Source of the DNA: Symsagittifera roscoffensis
Lineage: Eukaryota > Xenacoelomorpha > Acoela > Convolutidae
Assembly: GCF_963678635.1 (NCBI RefSeq)
Contig: NW_026971371.1
Span: 1-56,350, forward strand
DNA: 56,350 nt
Direction of reading: 5' to 3'
A program made the position numbers and the translations under genes. Shown piece by piece: positions 1-9,589 of this stretch; the first letter of the stretch is position 1, and every line of letters starts with the position of its first letter. The notes beneath the pieces were generated by a model. The model was given only the letters and a program-made list of their open reading frames with translations. It ran no database searches and was not told where the DNA came from.

Positions 1-450
1 AGTCTACAATGTATTAGGATAGGGAATACCAATGGTAAGGTTTCATGATTTGTGTGATGGTAAGATAATGTAAAGAAAAACGAAAATTTTTGGTTTTTGT
101 GTGGAAACGTCTAGTTTTTTTTGGCGCCTGTTCTCTAATAGTTAAATATCAAAGTTTAATTACTCGTAGGTTGTGGAATGAATAATTGGAACTTTTAACT
201 ACTTTATTAGATAATCTCAGTTTCTAACTACTTGAGACTATGCTGAATCTTACTGAAACTTCAAAAACAGTCAAATTGTCGAGAAAAAAAATTAAATTAC
301 AAAGATAGTATATATCTATTTATCACTGCATCGTATTTGAATTTTACCGCAACTTTATAATAGTACACCAACAAATTACTGCTTCGAACAGAATTTAATA
401 CATTGGTTCAATAGTTACAAAAATTTTAAATTGCATGAGTTCTTATATGT
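1..450. other. Non-coding flank downstream of the polymerase relic
   Basis: No convincing reading frame or structured element is visible. The first 30 bases resemble a short motif around 10060 and 13530 (an ACAATGTATTAG core), so this may be the edge of the same repeated element family. Confidence 0.4.
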
Positions 451-1425
451 TCAATGGTTTTGTATGTTTCCATCATCTTGAACTTGTCTTTTTGGATAAA
501 AATAGCTTAGTCCATTCTTTGACTGTTCATATGTAGCAACCATATGATTTATAGTTCTGAATTCACTGTTAGTAGATGTGAGGTTAAGTGCTTCATCGAG
601 CACTCTACTGTACTTTGCCATGGGCCCATATCCAGAATCTTCCAGAACTCGTTTGTTCAAACCTTTACTGCTGAATTTGAACTTGTCTAACTTGATATTA
701 TAGCAGCAACAAGTTTTGCTACACAAACAAATATTTCTGTGCACCTAAACTCTTCTTTGAATAGCGCCGACTCCCGCTTATTATGTTTTTTATGCGTATG
801 CAACAACGTTTGAGGGAAGAACTTAGATTTTGCATCCGCCTTGAAAGAGTCTCTACAGTCATTTTCCCTCTTTTTTCCCAAATGTCTCTTTTTTCTGGTT
901 GAATACAGTCGTATAAGTTTTTTTTCAACAAGTGCCAAATAAAATGAATCTGTATCTATCTCCAACTTTTCAAATTTATTAACTTCATAGAACTTGTCAA
1001 AAAAGTTATAATAAAGTTCCAAAATTCTCATTTTCGCATAATGCAGTGTGAAAAAGCCAACAATGATGGGTTCTCTGTGTTCAATGGTTGATTTCAACAA
1101 GTACACCTCATACAAGTCTTTTTCAACTGTATTTAGTCTTTTGAACAATGGCTCATTGATCGCTTCAAGAGTTTTTTCATCATTCACGCGTTTTGTGATT
1201 GTATGCGTGGATCTATCCATGATCTGATACCCATACGAGGAATTGCCTAAAAGCTTCATCGTTTCTGCTACAACTTCTTCTCTTCTAGTATCAACTACTG
1301 ACTGAACGAAAATATTAAATCCTTTCCGAGGAGGATGCTGAAAAAAAAACAAAAAACTTTGGTGCCTTGTAATCCAAGTTCCATAAAAAAGCTGAAGAGA
1401 GGAGTTATAACTGTTCCGTTTTCAA
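451..1425 (-). pseudogene. Maverick/Polinton DNA polymerase B, palm and C-terminal part (broken)
   Basis: This is the C-terminal half of a protein-primed family-B DNA polymerase that would copy the element genome. The frame 1352-687 holds the motif B-like block KLLGNSSYGYQIMDRS and the motif C-like block EIDTDSFYLAL, in which the aspartates are the expected catalytic metal ligands. The reading then shifts to 719-931 and to 744-451, where a cysteine-rich stretch (LCSKTCCCYN) and the tail SYFYPKRQ follow. Upstream, the frame joins almost directly to the exonuclease block. Exonuclease motifs II and III and polymerase motif A, which supplies another catalytic aspartate, are therefore missing. With this deletion and several frameshifts it cannot make an active enzyme. 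It is the 3' part of the gene that begins at 2978. Family assignment is firm. Confidence 0.85.
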
Positions 1426-1428
1426 TTA

Positions 1429-2040
1429 TCAAGTTCTGTGGATCCTTGTTGTACAAAAATATGGGTTTTTATCAATCAGATTTGATGATAAAGAAATTGA
1501 AATTGGAGCATGTTTTCCAATCCAGGTTGTAGTTTGTGTTTCTTCTAGTTCTTCTGTAGGAACACAAATCGACTCAAAATCGAAAATAGCTAGATTATTG
1601 AAAAGCCTGTTATTTTCAGAAACTGGAAGATTGAATCCTTCTAGTTTTTCAAACAAGGTTTTTCAAAGCTCGGACACAATTTTGAGGTAAGATTTCTCAC
1701 TCGATCCTTGCATCTATGAAGATGTTGATTGATGTGGTCTGATTTGTGGAAAAAGGTGTCATAACTAGGACATTGAAAACACTTAAAGAAACTATCTATA
1801 ACATTTGTATGAATGATATGATTAATGAACCTCAGTAGTTTAACTTATTATTCAAATCTTTCAATACTTCATCGAGCTAGTTCTCCTACATATTCACCTT
1901 CTTGGATATCGAAATCATATATAAAGATGTTTCTTTGCACAGTTTCCTCGACAACAGATAAGTCTTCTACTGAGACTCCACGAAAGTTTTAAGAATCATA
2001 ACCAGACTTTTTATGAATTCTGTAAAGTATCTACCAGTAT
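1429..2040 (-). pseudogene. Maverick DNA polymerase B, middle part: zinc-finger-like segment and exonuclease I block
   Basis: Frame 1656-1429 contains LAIFDFESICVP, the exonuclease I motif with its catalytic D and E, followed by TTTWIGKHAPISISLSSNLI, a block typical of Maverick polymerases. Just upstream (about 1780-1670) another frame reads CPSYDTFFHKSDHINQHLHRC, a C2H2-like finger with one zinc-binding Cys replaced. Further upstream, about 2040-1780, frame-shifted remnants of the linker domain can be followed. At the 3' side the gene jumps directly to a segment before the palm, so several hundred codons are deleted. Neighbouring pieces on the same strand belong to the same gene. Confidence 0.75.
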
Positions 2041-2654
2041 AATGTCGAGATCACTGTGTCCTGTCATTTACATGGCCAATTCGCGGAAAAGACAAAATGG
2101 TCTTTGAATGGTTACTTGTCTTTGTTAGATAACAGACAGTTAACAGAACGGTTTTTCAGTAGAGGCCCGGGTAAGACACAGTCCGGACGTCCCATTGGAA
2201 TGTTTTTCAGCAAAACAACAAAAATTGTAACGTTAGTAATCAACTTGAATCTCCATTTTGTGTTCTGCTGTTCTTGGGTACATTGCTCTACAATATCAAA
2301 TTTTTCAACTTTTCTTGGTTTGTGATCAAGTCTGCTTTTGTACAGAGCAAATGAGATTTTTCAAACAGATTATTGTTTTCATGGGCGTAGAAAAATTGAT
2401 ATTTACTAGTCTCAATATTTCGAAGTACAGACCCCAGAGCAATATTGATTTCAGCAGCAGAGTCGAGCTTGTTGAAAACTTCTTCAAGTTTTTCGTTGAT
2501 TATTTTGATTATAAGTTATATAACTTACAAGTTTGGAGTTTAAATACCTTATGTCTCCCATTTTCTATCTCCGTATCCATCAAAAAATATTGACATGCAC
2601 TAATTTCCTCCTTCAGTTTTTCACCATCTTCCCCTTATTCCTCCACAATCTTGT
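2041..2654 (-). pseudogene. Decayed linker of the DNA polymerase B gene
   Basis: The stretch lies between the zinc-finger N-terminus and the exonuclease part of the minus-strand polymerase relic. No long frame survives. Around 2520-2600 a short segment matches the better preserved third copy (minus strand 7007-6920: NTEMENGRNKVFKFQ), which shows the polymerase linker once ran through here. Open frames on the plus strand (2056-2593) overlap it and are judged spurious. Confidence 0.5.
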
Positions 2655-2978
2655 TCAAGTCGGCCACCGTATCACTGGGTTTCCGTAGCTTAGTTCCATG
2701 TTCCCTCTCCGATGTTGTTGGAGAGAGTAGTAACTTGTGAACTCTTGTTTGCAAGAAGGACAAACTGTCGACAGCTTCGAACTTGGTTCAGCATGCTTCT
2801 TCGCAACATGATAATCCATCTCCTCTTTGCTCTTTGTATAAAAGTGACAGTTTGGACAGTTAGTTTTCTTTTGTTTTTCACTTCTCTTTCGATATCGAGC
2901 TGCATGCTGGCAAACATCAAAAAAAATTCCATAATCTCCACACTTGACTTTCTCATTTCGGTTCAGGGCAGGCATTAT
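2655..2978 (-). pseudogene. N-terminal C2H2 zinc-finger domain of Maverick DNA polymerase B (copy 1)
   Basis: The ATG lies at 2975-2973, two bases after a splice acceptor at 2979. The frame starts MPALNRNEKVKCGDYG and contains two clear C2H2 fingers, CPNCHFYTKSKEEMDYHVAKKH and CPSCKQEFTSYYSLQQHRR. Fingers of this type precede the exonuclease domain in the Maverick polymerase family. The first Cys-Cys pair is degraded (CGDYG). The frame is open to 2655 and then decays. Upstream sits a recognisable promoter with a 5'UTR intron. Two more copies of this block lie at 4850-5314 and 6890-7330, and all three face the same way. Confidence 0.75.
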
Positions 2979-3367
2979 CTAAAACAAAATAAAACTGGGA
3001 CTTTAGAAATGTTCCAACTTCAATAACTCAAAGTACCAACTGAATGAAATTACTTACTTCTTTCTTTTCGGGAAGTTACGAAATGTAACTTTCGAAGTGA
3101 AGTTCAATTACATGTTTCTGATTGGAAAACAAAATGAATGATTTAACCCAATAAAATAAGCGTATTTATACTAACAAAGCGTTTTTATTACTTTTATGGT
3201 GATGACATCGTTCTTTGAATAAGAGTGACGTCACCGGCTACGCAATTTTCCTGTTATGGTAATGACGTCAATCGATAAATAGAAGTGACGTCACCACCCA
3301 CGCAATTTTCGTTTTATGGTAATGACGCCATCGCCTACGTCCTTCCTTTGAAAGTTCTAGAATTTTC
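2979..3367 (-). promoter_or_regulatory. Polymerase B promoter: heat-shock-type element, TGACGTCA sites, TATA box and 5'UTR intron
   Basis: Reading on the minus strand, the order is as follows. A four-unit heat-shock-type element (GAA-2-TTC-2-GAA-2-TTC) spans 3350-3367. GTGACGTCAC or TGACGTCA cores (CREB/ATF type) lie near 3224, 3262 and 3285, with weaker ones near 3322. A TATAAATA box is at 3170-3163. A GTAAGT donor begins at 3057 and a TTTTAG acceptor ends at 2979, giving a 79-base intron just before the ATG at 2975. Spacing and order fit a polymerase-II promoter. No expression data are available, so function is inferred. Confidence 0.6.
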
Positions 3368-4016
3368 CCGAAAAACTTTCCACCAATCGGAACTAAGCAG
3401 TTTCTAGACATAACTTTGGATCAAAAATAATCATTTTTGAAAAAAATCAAATAAAAAACACTTGAGTTTTCTCGATTTACCCTACAAGAAAAAATAAAAT
3501 GTTCAGTGTGATTTCCTTTTTGATGAAATAGATGTAGACTCTTAATTTTTTTCAGTTTTTTGAACGTTTATATTGTCCAAAATCGAGTTACCCGACTAAG
3601 TAAATGTATCCTCAGGAAAACTTACTCAATCAAAGAGTTTATTTTTGATCCACATATTGCTTATCAAAGCTATAAACCTACTGTTACACCTGACTTGAGA
3701 TGAAATTTTATTTATTATAGAAAGTTTGAAGTTAATCAAAAAGTCGTTTGATAATTTTTCAAAGACTCTTTTTCGTCCCTACCCAATTTCAAAAATTGAC
3801 AAAACTCCCCAGCAAAGTTCTTCATTATTCCATTTCTTTAAAGATTTTCAAAGTTCAAAATCTTGCATGATATGATTTGGAATAAGATTTCCAGTGATTT
3901 GCTTTGCAAAAATCATCAATATCAAACTATCCTCTCAAATCTTCATCAAAATCAAAGAACTATCTAATCGAAAATCGGCAATTTCTCCTTGAGTACTTAC
4001 AAAAAATTCAATTAAC
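3368..4016. other. Spacer in the tandem unit, no intact gene
   Basis: A+T-rich sequence repeated in the other two units (about 5714-6370 and 7576-8430). A short frame at 7969-8157 on the plus strand (MNVYVVQNRVTRLSKC...) is open in the third unit only and is broken in this one and in 5900-6080. It is not annotated as a gene. Confidence 0.4.
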
Positions 4017-4019
4017 TTG

Positions 4020-4214
4020 ATGAGAAAAATTGCAGAGATGCTACTTGTATTAATTTTTGTTCTTCTTTTACTTATATTGGCAGAATTTCTTATTCTTACA
4101 GCAAACAACTTTTGTTCAATTGTTTTTGCTATTGCATTTGTGTTTTTTTTTACTGATTTGGAAATTTTAAGTCCTTCAATGAACGTTTTTGTGATTGGAA
4201 ACTACAATGTGTAA
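4020..4214 (+). CDS. Small hydrophobic two-helix membrane protein, hypothetical
   Basis: The ATG at 4020 opens a frame of about 64 codons beginning MRKIAEMLLVLIFVLLLL. Two strongly hydrophobic stretches (about residues 8-25 and 30-47) would form two membrane helices. The start and first ten codons are conserved in the tandem copies near 6372 and 8433. The second copy shifts frame and the third has a stop at about codon 11. I do not recognise the family. It could be a small element-encoded membrane protein, or simply a T-rich stretch that is open by chance. The shared start is the main argument for a gene. Confidence 0.3.
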   Translation: MRKIAEMLLVLIFVLLLLILAEFLILTANNFCSIVFAIAFVFFFTDLEILSPSMNVFVIGNYNV

Positions 4215-4588
4215 AAGTACCCAAATTGGAGCTTTGTTTCCGATTGTACACAATTTTTGTGCCAGAACTCCATAAAAGGAAGCTGTAATATGATTGGCCA
4301 CGACTGAAATCCACATAGGGAAAACTAATTCTGATTGGTTAATTCCACACATTCGAGTGTAAGGTACCCCTCTCTCTGAACTAAAAGTCATTTTATTTCA
4401 ACTTAACTTCCGTCATCTACCTCCCTCTCAACTTTAAATCTTGTTTTTACTCTGTTTCTTTCAGTCAACTTATTGCTCAAAAAGGCCTTCTCAGTGCAAA
4501 ACAGCAACCTTATATACTCTGTAGAATTTTCACAACTAGGACATCGAAAACACTCGAAGAAACTATCTATATCATTTTATATTTGTAT
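4215..4588. other. Intergenic stretch between the hydrophobic ORF and the acidic-protein fragment
   Basis: The sequence from 4228 onward reappears at 8683 and 12461. A minus-strand frame (4391-4176) overlaps it but is not preserved as a protein. A short piece near 4530-4570 (ACTAGGACATCGAAAACACT) also matches polymerase-linker sequence near 1765, a trace of past recombination. Confidence 0.35.
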
Positions 4589-4738
4589 ATGGCTGAGCAT
4601 TTGGTAATGACTTACACCGAAACTCCTGACTCTAGATATGTTGCTCAACCATTCGACGATTTCCTCTTTTCTTGGGAAGAGGGATCTGTAGACACCCCAA
4701 TTACCATCGAAGAGGAGGAGAGGTTCTCTGAGCCATGA
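4589..4738 (+). pseudogene. Fragment of the acidic protein (copy 1)
   Basis: A 49-codon frame from an in-frame ATG reads through PETPDSR-like and QPFDDFLFSWEEGSVDTP blocks, then an acidic EEEERFSEP segment to a TGA at 4736. The same protein is longer at 9098-9489 and 12877-13260. This copy lacks the first half and stops early, after which homology continues out of frame to about 4830. It converges on the minus-strand polymerase fragment that begins beyond 4830. Confidence 0.55.
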
Positions 4739-4849
4739 ATTCCAGTCAGCGAGCCACCAAGACGTTCACCAGTGATGGAGACAATTCAAGCGTTGCGCTC
4801 CATTGAGAACTTTTATCTCATTGATTAATGAGAAGTTTCTCGTTGATTT

Positions 4850-5314
4850 TTTTATTATCTAACTTAGACATTTGGAATTTAAATACCTTATGTCTCCCGT
4901 TTTCCATCTCCGTATCCATCAGAAATTAGAGACAAGCACTAAGTTCCTCCTTCAGTTCTTCACCATCTTCCCCTTATTCCTCCACAATCTTGTTCAAGTC
5001 GGCCACCGTATCACTGGGTTTCCGTAGCTTAGATCCATGTTCCCTTCTCCGATGTTGTTGGAGAGAGTAGAAACTTGGGAACTCTTGTTTGCAAGAAGGA
5101 CAAACTGTCGACTGCTTCAAACTTGGTTCAGCATGCTTCTTCGCAACATGATAATCCATCTCCTCTTTGCTCTTTGTATAAAAATGACAGTTTAGACACT
5201 TATGTTCCTTTTGTTTTTCTTTTTTTTTCGATGTCGAGCTGCATGCTGGCGAACATCATACAGAATTCCACAATCTCCACACTTGACCTTCTCATTTCGG
5301 TTCAGGGCAGGCAT
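4850..5314 (-). pseudogene. Zinc-finger N-terminus of DNA polymerase B (copy 2)
   Basis: Second tandem copy of the 2655-2978 block. An ATG equivalent is at 5314-5312 (rev. comp. of CAT in the GGCAGGCATTATC context). The C2H2 segment EMDYHVAKKH and the finger CPSCKQEFPSFYSLQQHRR are intact in frame 5159-4974, followed by SDTVADLNKIVEE. A frameshift separates the start from the fingers. It is only the N-terminal block and no polymerase catalytic part follows, so it is a partial duplicate. Confidence 0.7.
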
Positions 5315-5317
5315 TAT

Positions 5318-5713
5318 CTAAACAAAAGAAAACTGGGACTTTAGAACTGTTCCAACTTCAATAGCTCAAAGTACCAACTGAATGTAATTTCTTACTTAAT
5401 TGTTTTCGGGAAGTTAGGAAATGTACATTTTGAACTAAAAATCAATTACTTGTTTCTGATTGGCAAACAAAATGAATGATTTAACCCAATAAAATAAGCG
5501 TATTTATACTAACAAAGCGTATTTATACCTTTTATGTTGTTTTGGTGATGACATCGTTCTTTGAATAGAAGTGACGTCACCGCCTACGCAATTTTCCTTT
5601 TATCGTAATGACGTCAATCTATAAATAGAAGTGACGTCACCACCCACGCAATTTTCTTTTTATGGTAATGATGCCATCGCCTACGTCATTCCTTCGAAAG
5701 TTCTAGAATTTTC
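5318..5713 (-). promoter_or_regulatory. Copy 2 of the polymerase promoter block
   Basis: Heat-shock-type element GAA-TTC-GAA-TTC at 5696-5713. TGACGTCA cores lie near 5570, 5609 and 5632. Two TATAAATA boxes are at 5508-5501 and 5527-5520. The intron acceptor next to the ATG is kept, but the donor has changed from GTAAGT to GTAAGA. The HSE and CRE sites are preserved in spite of surrounding drift. Confidence 0.5.
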
Positions 5714-6371
5714 CTAAAAAACTTTCAACCAATCGGAACTAAGCAGTTTCTAGACATAACTTTGGATCAAAAATAATCATTTTTGATAAAGATCAATGAA
5801 AAAACTTTTGAATTTTCTCGATTTATCTTACAAGAAAAAAATAAAATATTCAGTGTGATTTCCTTTTTGATGAAATAGGTGTAGACTCTCAATTTTTCAC
5901 AGTTTTTTGGACGTTTATTTTGTCCAAAATAGAGTTCTCCGACTGAGTAAAGGTCTCTTCAGGAAAACTTACTCAATCAAAGAGTTTATTTTTGATCCAT
6001 ATTTTGCGTATCAAAGCTATAAACCTCCTGTTACAACTGACTATAGATGAAATTTTAATTATCATAGAAACTTTGAAGTTAATCAAAAAGTCGTATGATA
6101 ATGTTTCAAAGACTCTTTTTCGTCCCTACCCGTTTGCAAAATTTGACAAAACTCCCCAGTAAAGTTCTTCATTCCTCCATTTCTTTAAATATTTTCAAAG
6201 TTCAAAATATTGCATGATATGGTTTGGAATAAGATTTCCCAGTGATTTGCTTTGCAAAAATCACCAATTTCATACTAGCCTCTCAAATCTACATCAAAAT
6301 TAAAGAACTTGACTATCTACTCAAAAATCAGCAATTTCTCATTGAGTACTTACGAAAATTTCAATTAACTT

Positions 6372-6540
6372 GATGAGAAAAATTGCGGAGATGCTACTTT
6401 TGTTAATTTTTTTCTTTTGTTTTTATATCGGCAGTATTTCTTATTCTCACAGCAAACAAATTTTAGTCATTTATTTTTGCTATTGCTTTTGTGTTTTTCT
6501 TTACTTATTTGTAAATTTTAAGTCCTTATATACTCTGTAG
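6372..6540 (+). pseudogene. Second copy of the small hydrophobic ORF (frame-shifted)
   Basis: The start MRKIAEMLLLLIF matches the first copy. The frame then shifts after about 13 codons into a different hydrophobic tail. It is a decayed tandem duplicate. Confidence 0.35.
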
Positions 6541-6890
6541 AAACTTCACCTGATCTAGTACAAATTGAAGTACGAGAAACAGTCTCTTGAGTATTTTTGA
6601 CCCGAATGGACATCCCAATCCAAGTCTGGCACATGGTGGAGGTGATGCAAAGAGATTTCAACGAACATCATATGACGCGAATACCTATGACAGATGATTT
6701 ACCCCGAAACTCCTGACTCTAGATATGTGGCTCAACCATTCGACGATTTCCTCTTTTCTTGGGAAGAGGGATCTGTGGACACCCCAATTACCATCGAAGA
6801 GGTTGAGAGGTTCTCTGAGCCATGAATTCCAGTCAGCGAACCACCAAGACATTCACCAGTGATCGGAGACAAGACCAGCGTTGCACTCCA
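6541..6890 (+). pseudogene. Acidic protein (copy 2), broken
   Basis: The ATG near 6608 reads MDIPIQVWHMVEVMQRDF, matching the start of the better copies, but an internal deletion removes the central Glu/Met-rich part. Frame-shifted remnants then carry the QPFDDFLFSWEEGS and EPPRHSPV-like blocks up to about 6890. The short upstream frame seen at 8991 and 12770 is also degraded here. As in the other copies, a T5 run precedes the ATG, but the in-frame stop is TGA rather than TAA. Confidence 0.5.
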
Positions 6891-7330
6891 TTGAGAACGT
6901 ATTTCTCGTTGATTATTGAGAAGTTTCTCGTTGATTATTTTAGTATCTAACTTAGACATTTGGAATTTAAATACCTTATTTCTCCCGTTTTCCATCTCCG
7001 TATTCATCAGAAATTATAGACAAGCACTAAGTTCCTCCTTCATTTTTTCATCATCTTCCCATTATTCCTCCACAATCTTGTTAAAGTCGGCCACCGTATC
7101 ACTGGGTTTCCGTAGCTTAGTTCCATCTTCCCTTCTCCGATGTTGTTGGAGAGAGTAGTAACTTGTGAACTCTTGTTTGCAAGGAAAAACTGTCGACTGC
7201 GTCAAACATGGTTCAGCATGCTTCTTCGTAACATGATAATCCATCTCCTCTTTAGTCTTTGTAAAATAAGACAGTTTAGACACTTATGTTCCTTTTGTTT
7301 TTCTTTTTATTTGATCTCTAGCTGCATGCT
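6890..7330 (-). pseudogene. Zinc-finger N-terminus and linker of DNA polymerase B (copy 3)
   Basis: Frame 7283-7062 keeps the finger region EMDYHVTKKHAEP and a second finger in which CPSC has become a shortened PCKQEF, so one zinc ligand is lost. Frame 7007-6920 continues into the linker NTEMENGRNKVFKFQMSKLD, better preserved here than in copy 1. Sequence upstream of about 7338 jumps straight into the promoter block, so the N-terminal codons and the 5'UTR intron have been deleted. Confidence 0.65.
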
Positions 7331-7359
7331 GGCGAACATTTAACCCAACAAAATAACCG

Positions 7360-7575
7360 TATTTATACTAACAATGAAGTCATTGCCTACGCAATTATTC
7401 TTTCATGGTATTGACATCATTCTTTGAAAAGAAGTGACGTCATCGCCTACGCAATTTTCCTGTTATGGTAATGACGTCAATCTATAAATAGAAGTGACGT
7501 CACCACCCACGCAATTTTTTTTTATGGTAATGACGCCGTCGCCTACGTCATTCCTTCGATAGTTCTAGAATTTTC
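7360..7575 (-). promoter_or_regulatory. Copy 3 of the polymerase promoter block
   Basis: TATAAATA at 7367-7360, TGACGTCA-type cores near 7434, 7473 and 7495, and a three-unit TTC-GAA-TTC heat-shock-type element at 7563-7575 (the first GAA unit has mutated to GAT). A further partial repeat of the GAAAGTTCTAGA motif lies near 7760. The gene start it served is deleted. Confidence 0.4.
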
Positions 7576-8432
7576 CCTAAAATCTTACAACCAATCGGAA
7601 CTAAGCAGTTTCTAGGCATAACTTTGGATCAAAAATAATCATTTTTGAAAAAGGTCAATGAAAAAACACTTGAATTTTCTCGATTTACCTTACAAGAAAA
7701 ATTTAAAATATTCAAAAAATATTTAACTTAAGTACGTTATCACCTACGTCATTCCTTCGAAAGTTCTAGACCTTTCCGGAAAAACTTTCAACCAATCGGA
7801 ACTAAGCAGTTTCTAGACATAATTTGGGTCAAAAATAATCATTTTTGAAAAAAATCAAATAAAAAACACTTGAGTTTCCTCGATTTACCCTACAAGAAAA
7901 AATAAAATGTTCAGTGTGATTTCCTTTTTGATGAAATAGATGTAGACTCTTAATTTTTTTTCAGTTTTTTGAACGTTTATGTTGTCCAAAATAGAGTTAC
8001 CCGACTAAGTAAATGTATCCTCAGGAAAACTTACTCAATCAAAGAGTTTATTTTTGATCCACTGTTTGTGTATCAAAACTATAAACCTACAAAACACTTG
8101 ACTAGAAAAGAAATTTTATTTAACATAGAAGACTTGAAGTTAATAAAAAAATCATAAAATAATTTTTCAAAGACTCTTTTTAGTCCCTTACCCATTTCCA
8201 AAATTTGACAAAACTCCCCCGCAAAGTTCTTCATTCCTTCATTTCTCTAGAGATTTTCAAAGTTCAAAATCTTGAATGATATGGTTTGGAATAAGATTTC
8301 CAGAGATTTGCTTTGCAAAATTCATCAATTTCGAACTATCCTCTCAAATCTACATCAAAATCGAAGAACTTGACTATCTACTCAAAAACCGCCAATTTCT
8401 TATTGAGTACTTACAAAAATTTCAATTAACTT

Positions 8433-8600
8433 GATGAGAAAAATTGCGGAGATGCTACTTTTGTAAATTTTTGTTCTTTTGTTACTTATATCGGCAGTAT
8501 TTCTTATTCTTACAGCAAACCATTTTTGGTCATTTATTTTTGCAATTGTTTTTGTGTATGTTTTTACTTATTTGGAAGATTTAAGTCCTTAAAAGGTAAA
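8433..8600 (+). pseudogene. Third copy of the small hydrophobic ORF, with an early stop
   Basis: Starts MRKIAEMLLL and then meets a stop. The remaining hydrophobic stretch (IFVLLLLISAVFLILTAN) continues in frame after the stop to a terminus near 8590. It is a nonsense-mutated duplicate of the ORF at 4020. Confidence 0.4.
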
Positions 8601-8990
8601 TTTTGTCCTAAAGGATACGACAACTAGAACAAAAATGAACGTTTTTGTGATTGGAAACTACAATGTGTAAAAGTACCCAAATTGGAGCTTTGTTTCCGAT
8701 TGTATACAATTTTTGTGCAAGAATTCCATCAAAGGAAGCTATAATTTGATTGGCCTCGACCAAAATCCAAACCAGGAAAACTAATTCTGATTGATTAAAC
8801 CCACACATTCGAGTTGAAGGTAGCCCTCTCTCTTAACTAAAAATCGTTTTATTTGCAACTTAACCATCGTAAACTACCTCCTCTCTCAGCTCTAAATACT
8901 TCTAATTTAACTTAACTTCCGTCAAGTACCTCCTTCTCAACCTTAAATCATGTTTTTATTCTGTTTCTTCCACTCAACTTATTGGTCAAA

Positions 8991-9092
8991 ATGACCTTCT
9001 CAGTGCAAAACAGCAAGCTTATGTACTCTGTAGAATATTCACCTGATCTAATTAAACTCAAAACCGAGAAACAGTCTCTTGAGTATTTTTAA
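8991..9092 (+). CDS. Short ORF just upstream of the acidic protein (unit 1)
   Basis: A 33-codon frame starting MTFSVQNSKLMYSVEYSPD and ending at the TAA of 9090-9092, five bases before the ATG of the next ORF. The next ORF lies in the -1 frame, and a run of five T sits at the junction. The frame is preserved in unit 2 (12770-12871). It may be an upstream ORF, or the first part of a single protein whose frame was broken by one base. Confidence 0.4.
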   Translation: MTFSVQNSKLMYSVEYSPDLIKLKTEKQSLEYF

Positions 9093-9097
9093 CCCAA

Positions 9098-9489
9098 ATG
9101 GACATCCGAATCCGAGTCTGGCACATAGTGGAGGTGATGCAAAGAGATTTCAACGAACATCATATGACGCAAGTACCGATGACAGAGAACCAACTTGGAG
9201 AAATGCAAATGATGGAGGAAGTGGCTGAGCATGTGGAAATGATTTACCCCGAAACTCCTGACTCTAGAAGTGTGGCTCAGCCATTCGACGATTTCCTCTT
9301 TCCTTGGGAAGAGTGATCCGTGGACACCCCAATTACCATCGAAGAGGATGAGGGGTTCTCTGAGCCAAGAACTTCAGTCAGCGAACCACCTAGACAACCA
9401 CCAATGATGGAGGCAAGACCAGCGTTGCACTCAATTGAAAACTTGGAAAATTTTGAGAACTCAACTGTTCGACAACTCTTTGATTTGTA
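9098..9489 (+). pseudogene. Acidic protein of unknown function (unit 1), one internal stop
   Basis: The frame starts MDIRIRVWHIVEVMQRDF, runs through a Met/Glu-rich middle (QMMEEVAEHVEM), the block QPFDDFLFPWEE, then an internal TGA at 9314. It continues in frame through ITIEEDEGFSEP and a Pro-rich EPPRQPP segment to a natural-looking end RQLFDL and a TAA. The product would be about 130 residues and strongly acidic, without membrane segments. I do not recognise the family. Its position in the Maverick relic suggests an element-specific protein. The copy at 12877 lacks the internal stop. Confidence 0.5.
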
Positions 9490-9589
9490 AATAAGTTGGT
9501 TGTTGTCTTGTGTTTTGTAATTGACTTTTTTAAACATCTGCAATTTTATTTTAAAGAGATAGGAACAAAGAGACAAAGTAAGAGGACAT

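Larger units (their letters stand above)
2490..9060. repeat. Three tandem copies (about 2.1-2.3 kb) of the polymerase N-terminus plus promoter block
   Basis: Anchor sequences recur in direct orientation: the linker motif at 2552, 4891 and 6979; the heat-shock-type element at 3350, 5696 and about 7563; and a small hydrophobic ORF at 4020, about 6372 and about 8433. Periods are about 2339 and 2088 bases. The copies differ by many substitutions and indels, so the duplication is not recent. The block TTGGAGCTTTGTTTCC at about 4228, 8683 and 12461 links this array to the next tandem duplication. Confidence 0.85.

Noticed and set aside
2056-2593. Two overlapping plus-strand frames
   Set aside because: They lie antisense to the polymerase linker and have no support from the tandem copies.
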